Source: Oscillospiraceae bacterium
Lineage (GTDB): Bacteria > Bacillota > Clostridia > Oscillospirales > CAG-272
NCBI GenBank assembly: GCA_015065335.1
Contig: SVQM01000003.1
Coordinates: forward strand, 1-46,459
Direction of reading: 5' to 3'
DNA: 46,459 nt
The notes below the pieces were generated by a model. That model was not told the origin of the DNA. It made no database searches and saw only the letters and a program-made list of their open reading frames with translations. This document shows, one piece after another, positions 16,708-25,945 of the stretch (position 1 is the stretch's first letter; each line of letters starts with the position of its first letter). The translations under genes and the position numbers were made by a program.

Positions 16708-19122
16708 ATGAAGCTTTCAATGAATTGGCTGTCGGATTTTACCGACGTAAAAGATGTAGATATAAAAGCATACTGCGACAGAATGACCGATACAGGCTCA
16801 AAGGTAGAGGGGTATGAGACTCTCGCAGAGGATATCTCCGGTGTAGTGTGCGGTCACGTTCTCTCCGTTGAGAAGCATCCCGATGCTGATAAGCTTGTAG
16901 TATGCTCTGTTGATATCGGAAGAGATGCTCCCGTGCAGATCGTTACCGCTGCCACAAATGTGACTCCCGGTGCAGTAGTCCCCGTTGCAACTGACGGCTC
17001 CCATCTTCCCGGTGGTGTGAAGATCAAGAAGGGTAAGCTTCGTGGTGTCGTTTCCGAGGGAATGTTCTGCTCTATTGCAGAGCTTGGACTTACTCTCCAC
17101 GATATGCCCGGTGCTATCGAGGATGGGATACTTATTCTCGGAGACTGCGGACTTGGAGATATCGCTCCCGGTACAGACATGAAGGAGGCGCTCCTTCTCA
17201 CTGATAACGTTGTAGAGTTTGAGATCACCTCAAACAGACCCGACTGTCTTTCCGTTATCGGTCTCGGACGTGAGTCTGCTGTATCCTTCGACCGTGATTT
17301 TACCGTTAAGGCTCCCGAGGTCAAGCATATTGATGACGGTGATACTGTTGAGAATCACATCAAGGTCGACATCAAGGCTCCCGATCTTTGCTACCGCTAC
17401 AGCGCAGCTGTTGTAAAGAACGTTCGTATCAAGCCCTCCCCCCTGTGGCTCCGTATGAGACTTCGTGCATCAGGTGTACGTCCCATCAACAATATCGTAG
17501 ATATTACAAACTACGTAATGCTTGAGTACGGTCAGCCCATGCACGCATTTGACTATGCTTGTCTTGAGGGTAAGCATATTATCGTTCGACGTGCAGAGGA
17601 TAACGAGGAGTATGTAACTCTTGATAATATAAAGCATAATCTGAATACAGATATGCTCGTCATCGCTGACGAGAAGAAGCCTGTGGCACTTGCTGGTGTA
17701 ATGGGCGGTGCTAACTCCGGAATCTCCGATTCCACAGTAAAGGTAGTATTTGAGTCTGCTGTGTTCAACGGCGGAAATGTACGTCGCAGTGCAAAGGCTC
17801 TCGGTATGAGAACTGAGTCCTCCTCCAGATTTGAGAAGGGGCTTGATGCAGAGGGGACCATGAATGCCCTCAAGCGTGCCTGTGAGCTTGTAAATCTGCT
17901 TGATGCAGGTGATGTTGTGGCTGACTTCATCGACTGCTATCCCGAGAAGAAGGAAGCATTCAAGATGGAGCTTTGTCCTGAGACAATCAACACCTTCCTC
18001 GGAACCGATATGACTGAGGAGTTCATGAAGGATACTCTTTGTAAGCTTGCATTTGAGGTTGACGGAAATACCATCACAGTTCCTTCCTTCCGTGATGACG
18101 TGCGTTGTATGAATGATGTAGCCGAAGAGGTCATCCGTATCTACGGATACAATTCTATAGTTTCAACCGGCTTCTCCTCCGGACTTGCCGAGGGAGGTCG
18201 TACCGAGATGCAGAAGTATGCTCTCGATGCCGAGGAGGCTCTCGTGGGAATGGGTGCAGACCAGATCGAGACATTCTCCTTCATCAGTCCCAAGTATTAT
18301 GACAAGATCCGCCTTGCGGCAGATGATCCTCGCAGAAAGTCTGTTGTTATCATGAATCCTCTCGGCGAGGATACCTCTGTTATGAGAACTACAGCACTTC
18401 CTTCTATCCTTGAGGTGCTTGCTCTTAATTATAACAGAAAGAACCGTGATGTGTTCCTCTTTGAGCTTGGTTCCGTATATCTGCCTAAGGGAGATGACGA
18501 GCTTCCCGATGAGCCTCGCAGGATCACTCTCGGACTTCTTGACTATACCAAGGATCAGCTCGGATTCTATCGTATGAAGGGATATATCGAGGCTCTCCTT
18601 GACAGAATGGGTGTACGCGGCGTATCCTATAAGGCAAATTCCGATGAGAGCGCATTCCATCCCGGACGCTGTGCTTCTGTAATGGTAGACGGTAAGTGTA
18701 TCGGTGTGTTCGGTGAGCTTCATCCCGAAACTGCCGACAACTATGGCTTCGGTAATGTTAGAGTTCTTGCGGCTGAGCTTGACTTTGACATGATGTTTGA
18801 GCTTCGCTTTACCGATATGGGATATACTCCTCTGCCGAAATATCCTGCACTTGAGAGAGACTTCTCCTTCGTGTGCGAGGAAGCTCTTGAGGCAGGCTCC
18901 ATTGAGGCTTGTATCAAGAAGGCGGGCGGTGCAGTTCTTGAATCCGCAAAGCTCTTTGATGTTTACAGAGGTCCTCAGGTCGGTGAGGGTAAGAAGAGCC
19001 TTTCATTTGAGGTAAAACTCCGTGCGGCTGATAAGACACTCAGCGACAGCGAGGCTGATACCGTTGTTGAGAAGATCCTCGGAAAGATCTCCGAGGAATT
19101 CGGTATCGAGCTTAGAAAATAA
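16708..19122 (+). CDS. pheT: Phenylalanine-tRNA ligase beta subunit
   Basis: The protein has 804 residues, full length. It partners PheS and carries tRNA binding and editing. Visible order: N-terminal EMAP-like tRNA-binding domain (about 40-150, HPDADKLVVCSVD), the B3/B4 editing region (about 210-390), B5 (about 405-475), an inactive synthetase-like core, and the C-terminal anticodon-binding FDX-ACB domain (about 710-804, LPKYPALERDFSFV). It starts 19 bases after pheS with GGAAGGGG upstream and ends at a strong terminator. Its codon use is regular, as for a highly expressed gene. Confidence 0.98.
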   Translation: MKLSMNWLSDFTDVKDVDIKAYCDRMTDTGSKVEGYETLAEDISGVVCGHVLSVEKHPDADKLVVCSVDIGRDAPVQIVTAATNVTPGAVVPVATDGSHLPGGVKIKKGKLRGVVSEGMFCSIAELGLTLHDMPGAIEDGILILGDCGLGDIAPGTDMKEALLLTDNVVEFEITSNRPDCLSVIGLGRESAVSFDRDFTVKAPEVKHIDDGDTVENHIKVDIKAPDLCYRYSAAVVKNVRIKPSPLWLRMRLRASGVRPINNIVDITNYVMLEYGQPMHAFDYACLEGKHIIVRRAEDNEEYVTLDNIKHNLNTDMLVIADEKKPVALAGVMGGANSGISDSTVKVVFESAVFNGGNVRRSAKALGMRTESSSRFEKGLDAEGTMNALKRACELVNLLDAGDVVADFIDCYPEKKEAFKMELCPETINTFLGTDMTEEFMKDTLCKLAFEVDGNTITVPSFRDDVRCMNDVAEEVIRIYGYNSIVSTGFSSGLAEGGRTEMQKYALDAEEALVGMGADQIETFSFISPKYYDKIRLAADDPRRKSVVIMNPLGEDTSVMRTTALPSILEVLALNYNRKNRDVFLFELGSVYLPKGDDELPDEPRRITLGLLDYTKDQLGFYRMKGYIEALLDRMGVRGVSYKANSDESAFHPGRCASVMVDGKCIGVFGELHPETADNYGFGNVRVLAAELDFDMMFELRFTDMGYTPLPKYPALERDFSFVCEEALEAGSIEACIKKAGGAVLESAKLFDVYRGPQVGEGKKSLSFEVKLRAADKTLSDSEADTVVEKILGKISEEFGIELRK

Positions 19123-19134
19123 GATAAATAAATG

Positions 19135-19165
19135 GAGCGTACTTCGTGTGAAGTGCGCTCTTTTT
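19135..19165 (+). terminator. Terminator of pheST
   Basis: GAGCGTACTTC (19135-19145), loop GTGT, GAAGTGCGCTC (19150-19160), then T5. The stem is 11 bp with one G-T pair. Confidence 0.9.
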
Positions 19166-19182
19166 GTCTATATCTTAAAATG

Positions 19183-19211
19183 TTGACTTTAATATTTGAG
19201 AATGCTATAAT
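19183..19211 (+). promoter_or_regulatory. Sigma-A promoter of the phosphodiester glycosidase-like gene
   Basis: TTGACT (19183-19188), 17 bases, TATAAT (19206-19211), 47 bases before the TTG start. Confidence 0.8.
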
Positions 19212-19258
19212 GTAATGTGTAAATTAACGCCAATCAGCGGTAAAGGAGGGTTAGAGCT

Positions 19259-21322
19259 TTGAAAAAAATTTCGAAAATTTTCTTTGCTTTAATTATAGTG
19301 TTACAAAGTGTGACAATCAGTGTTGTTCCCTCGGTGGGAATTGATGCATACTATCCCTCACCTTCTCTTGACGGAGAAGAATCAAAAACAGTAACATATT
19401 TGTATGACGGAGTGACAAGAACGGATTACGTTCTTGCGAATACTTCAAAATACAAGAAACAAGTTTTTACCACTGTTGAATTTGATCCATCACAGGATGA
19501 TCTGTATTTTGATGTTTGCGGTGGCGGATCATATCTAAGTTCTCTGTCAAAAACCAGTAATACGGTCGCAAAGTTTAATGCAAGAGAGCCTGATAAAAAA
19601 GTTCTCGTTGCAACAAACGGTGATTTCTGGGGAACGAATAATTATGATGTTCGTGTTGAAGGAAACGAGAGTAACTACGTAAGTAATCCGAGTCTCGGAT
19701 ATACCGATGAAAACGGAAACACGTATCCTGCAAATGTAACAAAGGCATATGCCATCCCGTTTGCTTTCAATATGCATGATGGTGAGATCGTATCAAGTAT
19801 GAGAATGGCTCAGGAAAAGCCGGATTTCGGGCTTGGGCATTACTCATTCGGTATTACTGCTGACGGAGAAGCTCTTCTGGGACAGATAATCACCACTACT
19901 GTTATAAATAATAAGACAAAGGGGATCACAGCAAAAGCGGATGGTATCAATCGTCTTCCGGAAAATAATGCGCTTGTTCTGTACACCGATAAGGGGTATG
20001 CAAAAACATATTGCCTTTCCGATGCGTATGAATTTGCTTTTGATTGTACCTATGATTATTGTGTGAAGGATGGAGTAACCATATCTGCTACTCTTACCGA
20101 GATATCAAATCCCGGTGAAACAAGGCTTTCGATGAAGGCAAACAGACTTATCCTCACTGCAAGGGGAAACAAAATTCCCGAGGTAACTGCATTTGAAGTA
20201 GGTGATGCCTTCACTTTTTCCGTAACTATAGAAGATCTTTTTGGTAATACGGAAAAGTGGCGCACCGTTACCAACTGTGTAGGTGGTCGAATGCCTGCGA
20301 TAATAAACGGTATACCAACGGGCATTACCGATACTAATACTACTTACAATCCCTCAACTCTCCTCGGTATTAAGGAAAACGGAAATGTAGTAATAATAAC
20401 CTCCTACGGCAGACAGTATTCTGCAGCTCACGGCTATTACAGCTATGGACTGAAAGTATGCGATTACGTCAAGCTTGCAAAAGATCTTGATATAGTTACG
20501 TTGCTTCTTTGTGACGGTGGCGGTTCTGCGACAATGGTATGCGAGACTGATACAGGAGGATATGAGCTTACAGGTCGTCCTTGTGATTCTGGATATACTG
20601 AAAGAACGGTGATAAATTCTGTTCTTATTTCCGTAGGTCCACCGAAATCAAATCCGGGAACAGATGATATTTCACTTAACAGTGAGAATTATTCTGATAT
20701 TATAAGAGATTCGAGAAGTATTAAATGCACTGCTGAAAGTGATTACAACATTAAATTGTTGGCAACGGGATTTAGAAATCCTTCGTTTTTGTTTGATCTT
20801 TTCGGTGGAACTTATGCCGATTCTAACAGATACATGGTAGTTGAAGGAACACCCACTATGTCAGACGGCGGAGAGTTCACCCTTGGAATTTATCCCTCTG
20901 CGGGAAGGAATCTTAATCCTTCGAGCTCACAGAAAATTGATCTGACATTTAAGTGTGATGGTACATGGCAGAGACAATTGGTTGATCTTTCCGATCATAA
21001 TAGTTGGAAGGGAAGGATGAACTACATCAGAATGGATCTTTTCGGTGATACCGGTGTTGGTATTATGGGCGAGGGATTCAAAATGAAAAGGATTCGTTTT
21101 TTTAATACACTGTCGGCTGCAAATGAGTTTATGCAGTACCGTGGCGAGAACATTCGAGGAGATGCCGACGGGAATGGTAATCTGAATCTCAGCGACGTGT
21201 CTCTTGTTCTGAAGTGTATCGCAAAGTGGAATGTTGCCGTAGAGGCAGAGGCAGACTATAATGATGATGGAAAACTGACACTTTTTGATGCGGCACTTAT
21301 TCTTCGTAAGATTGTAGAGTGA
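19259..21322 (+). CDS. Secreted phosphodiester glycosidase (NAGPA-like) domain protein with C-terminal dockerin
   Basis: The protein has 687 residues. The start is TTG 19259, supported by AAAGGAGGG 8 bases upstream and an immediate signal peptide (KKISKIFFALIIVLQS). Residues about 80-460 match the NAGPA/phosphodiester glycosidase fold: ATNGDFWGT, a central GGRMPAIINGIPTG, and the hallmark CDGGGSATM with Asp419, ending in a GRPCDSGYTERTVINSVL block. Members cleave sugar-1-phosphate diesters, such as GlcNAc-phosphate caps. Residues about 480-625 look like a beta-sandwich, possibly sugar-binding. Residues 634-687 are a type I dockerin (GDADGNGNLNLSDV, LKCIAKW) whose second repeat is degenerate (KIVE end). 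The phosphodiester substrate, perhaps wall polymer or capsule, is inferred. Confidence 0.88.
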   Translation: MKKISKIFFALIIVLQSVTISVVPSVGIDAYYPSPSLDGEESKTVTYLYDGVTRTDYVLANTSKYKKQVFTTVEFDPSQDDLYFDVCGGGSYLSSLSKTSNTVAKFNAREPDKKVLVATNGDFWGTNNYDVRVEGNESNYVSNPSLGYTDENGNTYPANVTKAYAIPFAFNMHDGEIVSSMRMAQEKPDFGLGHYSFGITADGEALLGQIITTTVINNKTKGITAKADGINRLPENNALVLYTDKGYAKTYCLSDAYEFAFDCTYDYCVKDGVTISATLTEISNPGETRLSMKANRLILTARGNKIPEVTAFEVGDAFTFSVTIEDLFGNTEKWRTVTNCVGGRMPAIINGIPTGITDTNTTYNPSTLLGIKENGNVVIITSYGRQYSAAHGYYSYGLKVCDYVKLAKDLDIVTLLLCDGGGSATMVCETDTGGYELTGRPCDSGYTERTVINSVLISVGPPKSNPGTDDISLNSENYSDIIRDSRSIKCTAESDYNIKLLATGFRNPSFLFDLFGGTYADSNRYMVVEGTPTMSDGGEFTLGIYPSAGRNLNPSSSQKIDLTFKCDGTWQRQLVDLSDHNSWKGRMNYIRMDLFGDTGVGIMGEGFKMKRIRFFNTLSAANEFMQYRGENIRGDADGNGNLNLSDVSLVLKCIAKWNVAVEAEADYNDDGKLTLFDAALILRKIVE

Positions 21323-21354
21323 ATGTAGTTGTGGCAGGAATGTAAAATAATGAG

Positions 21355-21394
21355 AGCACCGATAGGAAAATATATAAGCTTATCGGTGCTTTTG
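21355..21394 (+). terminator. Terminator of the NAGPA-dockerin gene
   Basis: AGCACCGATA (21355-21364) pairs with TATCGGTGCT (21381-21390) and is followed by TTTTG. Confidence 0.8.
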
Positions 21395-21399
21395 TATAC

Positions 21400-21431
21400 A
21401 AAAACGCCCACCGAAATTACTTCGGTGGGCG
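21400..21431 (-). terminator. Terminator of the lon-to-MFS gene run
   Basis: On the minus strand CGCCCACCGAAG, a 4-base loop and TTCGGTGGGCG form an 11-bp GC-rich stem followed by TTTTTG. It lies 10 bases past the MFS stop codon. Confidence 0.9.
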
Positions 21432-21440
21432 TATGTGTTA

Positions 21441-22646
21441 TTATTCTTCTTTTGTAAAGGCTTTCCACTTTCCAAATGCGATAAGGCACATGAGAAGACC
21501 TGCCACAGCAATGGCGGAACAGATGATAAATGTAAATCCCCATCCGCTGTTTTCTGTTAACTTGGCAAGTCCCCACATTGAAATGGCACTTCCCACGTAA
21601 GTGAAGAAATTCATTGATCCGGATACGAGAGAAGCCTTACCGTATCTTGCAAATCTTCCGGGGATCTGACAAACGAGCATTAGGTTTACACCGTGCATAC
21701 ATCCTGTAGCAAGGGACAGAAGGAAAAGCGCTGCAGGCATGAAGGGAATAACTGTTGTCAGTGCCGTTGATACAGCAGAGATAACAAAGAGCAGCATAGC
21801 AAGAGCAAGCTCGTTCTTTATAAACCTGCGGTTTATCTCCGATGTTATCTTGAAGCTGAGGATACTGAACAGCGGTACCAGAACACTGACGAAAATGGAT
21901 GAATCTGTAGAAAGACCGTGTTCTGCGGAGAGATAAGTCGGAGTCCATCCGTCGATGCCGTCTCGAAGAATTCCCATAAAAAGAATTGCGGCACAGATGA
22001 ATACAAGTCCTGAGGCGATTATAACGGGGCCAAGGGGCTTTTTTGATTCCTCTGAATCAGCAGCTTCCTTGGGAACGGTCTGAATTTCTGCATTCCTTGT
22101 AAAGAAGCTGAACAGTACCACTGAGATGACACCTATGATGGCTGAGAACAGGAATACTGTCTTCCATCCGCTGATGCGGAACAGTACAGGTGCAATGAGG
22201 TGGATGAATACTGTACCGACAGATCCTGCGGCATTGACGATCACAATGGCTTTGTTGTAATCGTCCCGTGTCATTGAGCCTGACAGGATCTTTATGAGAG
22301 GAGGCCAGATAAAGCTCTGTGCAAGACCGTTGAGTGTCCAAAGGATACACATAACTGTAATGCCGAGGTTTGAGGCCATAAGCACATTGATGACGGAGGA
22401 GGAAAGAAGTCCTGCAAGAATGAGCTTGTGAGGTGATACCTTATCACCTATGTATCCGCTTATGAGCTGACCGATACCGTATGATAAAAAGCTGAATGTG
22501 ACAGGCAGGGAAGCCGCAGAGTGAAGAACACCCTCTGCTTTGACAAATTCTTCGATAATGGTTTTGTAATTGTAGCGGGTAACGTAGCTTGAGAAATAAA
22601 CAAGAAAACCAAGCGCCGCCAGTGCTTTTGCGTTGAGTCGTTTCAT
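21441..22646 (-). CDS. MFS transporter, organophosphate antiporter-like
   Basis: The protein has 401 residues from ATG 22646. A longer frame from 22715 overlaps the upstream gene by 41 bases and lacks a better ribosome site. About 12 membrane helices are visible. The N-terminus (FSSYVTRYNYKTIIEEF) and the loop after helix 2 (GYIGDKVSPHKLILAG) resemble the GlpT/UhpC/PgtP group, which exchanges sugar phosphates, glycerol-3-phosphate or phosphoglycerate for phosphate. It is last in a gene run after glycerate kinase and a phosphoesterase, which hints at glycerate or phosphoglycerate use. The substrate itself is not readable from the sequence. Confidence 0.85.
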   Translation of the reverse strand: MKRLNAKALAALGFLVYFSSYVTRYNYKTIIEEFVKAEGVLHSAASLPVTFSFLSYGIGQLISGYIGDKVSPHKLILAGLLSSSVINVLMASNLGITVMCILWTLNGLAQSFIWPPLIKILSGSMTRDDYNKAIVIVNAAGSVGTVFIHLIAPVLFRISGWKTVFLFSAIIGVISVVLFSFFTRNAEIQTVPKEAADSEESKKPLGPVIIASGLVFICAAILFMGILRDGIDGWTPTYLSAEHGLSTDSSIFVSVLVPLFSILSFKITSEINRRFIKNELALAMLLFVISAVSTALTTVIPFMPAALFLLSLATGCMHGVNLMLVCQIPGRFARYGKASLVSGSMNFFTYVGSAISMWGLAKLTENSGWGFTFIICSAIAVAGLLMCLIAFGKWKAFTKEE

Positions 22647-22674
22647 TTTGACCGATGGGCTCCTTTGGGGTATG

Positions 22675-24390
22675 TCAGGGATTTGTTTTACGGGATTGAG
22701 AATAGCTGAAGGCATAGTATCCGGAAGCTATTGAGCCTACAAGAGGTTCTGTTGAGTAGATATCCTTTGCAACGGGATCAGTGGTGAACATCGCATTATC
22801 GCCGTCGGCAATATAACAGTTATTCGTTACAACAGATTTACCGTATTTATCTACATATACGGTGCCTGTATCAAGTCCGGTACCGTCACGTTCGACAGTT
22901 ATAATGGCATAGCCGTCAGAACCCACAGAAACATAGGAATATCCGAGGGAAAGCTCAGGATATACCTTCGTATAGGGATTGCTGTGGGAATCCTTTCCCA
23001 CGAGATTTGAGTAGTTATCAATATGGGTGTGTCCGCTGATCAAAGCAATTACCTCTCCGGGACCGTTCTTGGAATAATCCGCAGTTACACTGTAGAAGAA
23101 ATCTCCGTCTTTATCATTGGTTTTGCTGGTGGTAGAATAGCCACCGTCGCCGTAATTTGTTGTAGTTGTTTTTTCATCATGTATCGATGTGCCGTTTTTA
23201 TAGGCTTCAAGAATACGGAGGAAAGCATAGAAGTTTCTGCCTGCCGCATCATTTCCGCCAAACCGATAGGGATTATCGATGCTTTTCATTGTTTCAATGG
23301 GTACATGTGATATCACCAGTACTGCCCAGTTCTTCGCATCCTCACCTTTGTCGGAAAAAGCGAGAGCCTCAGCCATGAAGTTGAGCTGGTCGTTCCTTAT
23401 GCCGTGACCTGTGTATGCTCCGTAATAGCATATACCGTTCTCATCGGGATCGTAAGGGATATCGGAGGTATCAACAAAAAGAATACGTATTTTTGATGCT
23501 TCATGGTCCATGTAGCCGTAACATCCCTTGCCGTCTGTTACGATAGCTTCGGAAGAGGTGAATGCAAGATCACGCCATTGATCGGTGGTGATGACTCCGT
23601 TATCGGGGAATACATCATAGCGTTTGTTTGTTTTCTCGTAAAAGGTCCAGGAATTATCATCGTGATTTCCTCTGAGACTTACAAAAGGAACATTACCCGT
23701 ACCTCTCATGGTGCCGATAGCGGTTTTCAGGAGGTCAAGTGCGATTTCTTCGGTAGCGTGATTTCCGTCAATGAGATCACCGCCGTGAACATAGAAATCT
23801 ATCGGTATATGATTTTGTATATCGGCAAATTCGGCAAATTTGTCTGCTCCGATTCCGGTCGTAAAGTGGGAATCGGTTTTAAATGCAAAAGTCAGCTTTG
23901 ATGTTGACGGACCGGGAACGTCCGGTACATCTGGATCATCGGGCTTATTCGGTATATCAGGTGAAACAGGGATCTTTTTATCGTGATATACAAAATTTTT
24001 GCAGTCGCCGGTAAGCTCTACACAAACTGCGTATCTTTCGCAGGCGAGATAAAGAGCATCGACTGTTTTTCCGAATATTACTATCTGGTCCTTGTGCCTT
24101 TTGATTATGTAACCGTCATTCTCAAATGAAGTCATGTCTACATCATAGTCGTCATTGTCACCAATACCGAGAACGATATCGTGGGGGATAACATCAAGAC
24201 GGTCGTAGAGCCATTCCCTGCAGTCAATAGCCTCGGATGAGCTGAGTAGTATTCTTTTTTCTGTTGACAGATTTTCCATCACATCCGGAATTACAAAGAA
24301 GAATGATGAGAAAACAAGTAAAAACGCAAAGATAAGAGACAACAGGCTTTTTTTAGAAGTGGCATTTCTTTTTTTTGAAGATGTATTCAT
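22675..24390 (-). CDS. Membrane-anchored calcineurin-like metallophosphoesterase
   Basis: The protein has 571 residues. A basic N-terminus and one hydrophobic segment (about 15-35) suggest a signal anchor. Residues about 50-130 look like the small alpha/beta domain found before the catalytic part of some secreted glycosidases. A Pro/Asp linker (about 142-162) follows. The phosphoesterase domain has all dinuclear-metal motifs: D173-S-H175, GGD205, GN242-H243-D, a SHVP His, and GH454-T-H456. Such enzymes hydrolyse phosphomonoesters or diesters outside the cell. It starts 6 bases after the glycerate kinase stop, so the two are co-transcribed. The substrate is unknown. Confidence 0.88.
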   Translation of the reverse strand: MNTSSKKRNATSKKSLLSLIFAFLLVFSSFFFVIPDVMENLSTEKRILLSSSEAIDCREWLYDRLDVIPHDIVLGIGDNDDYDVDMTSFENDGYIIKRHKDQIVIFGKTVDALYLACERYAVCVELTGDCKNFVYHDKKIPVSPDIPNKPDDPDVPDVPGPSTSKLTFAFKTDSHFTTGIGADKFAEFADIQNHIPIDFYVHGGDLIDGNHATEEIALDLLKTAIGTMRGTGNVPFVSLRGNHDDNSWTFYEKTNKRYDVFPDNGVITTDQWRDLAFTSSEAIVTDGKGCYGYMDHEASKIRILFVDTSDIPYDPDENGICYYGAYTGHGIRNDQLNFMAEALAFSDKGEDAKNWAVLVISHVPIETMKSIDNPYRFGGNDAAGRNFYAFLRILEAYKNGTSIHDEKTTTTNYGDGGYSTTSKTNDKDGDFFYSVTADYSKNGPGEVIALISGHTHIDNYSNLVGKDSHSNPYTKVYPELSLGYSYVSVGSDGYAIITVERDGTGLDTGTVYVDKYGKSVVTNNCYIADGDNAMFTTDPVAKDIYSTEPLVGSIASGYYAFSYSQSRKTNP

Positions 24391-24396
24391 GATATG

Positions 24397-25524
24397 TTAC
24401 CTTACTGAATTTATTATACCGGAGATGTTTCTGAGCGTAATAGTGATTAGAGTGTCAGCCTTGGACATAGACTCATCGAGAGTCATGGGGGATGTGGGGA
24501 TGGCGAATATACCGTCTATACCTACGTCGTAAAGTGCATCTACAGGATCAGCCGAACCGCATACACAGATAACGGGAAGTCCGTGACGTTTTGCTGCAGT
24601 GGCAACAGCGGCGGGGAGCTTTCCGTGCGCAGTCTGGAAATCGGTCCTGCCTTCACCCGTAATAACGATATCGGCGTTTTCTGCGAGACTGTCAAATCCG
24701 CTTATTTCAAGCATATGCACAGCTCCGTTGACAAGTGAACCGCCTGCAAGATGAAGTCCGAAGCCGAGGCCGCCTGCGGCACCTGCGCCTTCTACCGATG
24801 AGGCATCAATACCGAGTGATCTTTGTACAGCATCGGCAAAGTTTTTCATACCTGCTTCAAGGAGAAGCACCGTTTCGGGATCAGCACCCTTTTGAGGAGC
24901 ATAATTCCTTGAGCAACCACGCTCTCCGAGCAGCGGAATGTCTACATCGAACATAAGAGAAAACTCCGTGTCCTTCAGTCTCGGATCGATCCCCGAGATA
25001 TCTACGGTAGCGATGTCACCGAGAGTTCTGGCGCATGGGCGGGAGATAACATGTCCGTTTTTGTCGATAAATACGGCTCCGAGAGCAGAGAGCGCACCCG
25101 TGCCTCCGTCATTTGTTCCGCTTCCGCCAAGTCCCACGGTAATGCGTCTGAAGCCTCGGTCGAGCATCTCACGGATCTGAAGTCCCGTGCCGTATGTAGA
25201 TGCATCGAGGATAGTACCTTTTCCTGCCTTTGCAAGATCGAGACTTGATGCGGAGGCTGTGTCGATAACAGCAAGACCGTGGGAGGATATATCACCGAAA
25301 TACCCGTTTGCAGGATCACCGAAGGGATCGGTGACTATGCATTTTACAAGCTCTCCACCAAGTGCGGAGCATACGGCGGCAGCGGTGCCTTCTCCCCCAT
25401 CGGCAAGAGGCAGGCATACGGCTTCATTCCCGGGTATCATCATAATGCCTTTTTTTGCGGCATCACATACCTTGTCTGCATCAAGGCATCCCTTGAAGGA
25501 GTCCATTGCGATTAAGTATTTCAT
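24397..25524 (-). CDS. garK: Glycerate 2-kinase, GarK/GlxK family
   Basis: The protein has 375 residues, normal length. It phosphorylates D-glycerate with ATP, most likely to 2-phosphoglycerate, feeding lower glycolysis in the cytoplasm. Family landmarks are the start MKYLIAMDSFKGCLDA, PLADGGEGTAAA, LGGSGTNDGGTGALSALG, GAAGGLGFGL and the ITGEGRTDFQT segment. AGAGGATAATT lies before ATG 25524. It is followed after 6 bases by the phosphoesterase and then by the organophosphate-type transporter, suggesting a small salvage route for glycerate-containing compounds. Confidence 0.95.
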   Translation of the reverse strand: MKYLIAMDSFKGCLDADKVCDAAKKGIMMIPGNEAVCLPLADGGEGTAAAVCSALGGELVKCIVTDPFGDPANGYFGDISSHGLAVIDTASASSLDLAKAGKGTILDASTYGTGLQIREMLDRGFRRITVGLGGSGTNDGGTGALSALGAVFIDKNGHVISRPCARTLGDIATVDISGIDPRLKDTEFSLMFDVDIPLLGERGCSRNYAPQKGADPETVLLLEAGMKNFADAVQRSLGIDASSVEGAGAAGGLGFGLHLAGGSLVNGAVHMLEISGFDSLAENADIVITGEGRTDFQTAHGKLPAAVATAAKRHGLPVICVCGSADPVDALYDVGIDGIFAIPTSPMTLDESMSKADTLITITLRNISGIINSVR

Positions 25525-25541
25525 AATTATCCTCTTATGTA

Positions 25542-25937
25542 TCAGTGTCCGCCGCAGGCACGTCCTGCGGTCAGATCAAGTATATATTTATCATCCGTCT
25601 GTCTGAAGCCGAGACGGAGTGCATATTCTTTTTTAATATTTGCGGTATTTGCAGAAACTTCGGAAAAACCGCATCTTCTCAAAAACTCAAGTACTGAAAA
25701 TCCGAGAATGAGAACAGCCTCATCGGATTCACGGTCCATAGCGGGTGCAAGGCAGTGTATGATACATTTTCCCGTAAAGGAGAATTGGCATATACCGATC
25801 ACCTCACCGTCAGTATCATCTGGAGATGCGATATCGATGGCGGCATATGCGAATGAGTCGGGGATATATTCTGTACCGCAAATGCGGCAGATGTTTTTCT
25901 GAGATTCTTTTACTTCAACAGCACTTACTTTGAACAT
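25542..25937 (-). CDS. Small GNAT-fold acetyltransferase-like protein
   Basis: The protein has 131 residues. The pattern is of a minimal GNAT fold: strands with EVIGICQFSF, a middle helix (ESDEAVLILGFSVLEFLRRCGFSEV), and a C-terminal YALRLGFRQTDDKYILDL strand-turn typical of the family end. The usual acetyl-CoA loop (R/Q-x-x-G-x-G/A) is not recognisable, so activity is doubtful. Two CxxC-type Cys (CRIC) lie near residue 17. AGGAGA precedes the ATG, and it lies 8 bases after the rluB-like stop, so it is in the same run. The substrate is unknown. Confidence 0.65.
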   Translation of the reverse strand: MFKVSAVEVKESQKNICRICGTEYIPDSFAYAAIDIASPDDTDGEVIGICQFSFTGKCIIHCLAPAMDRESDEAVLILGFSVLEFLRRCGFSEVSANTANIKKEYALRLGFRQTDDKYILDLTAGRACGGH

Positions 25938-25945
25938 GATTTCTC

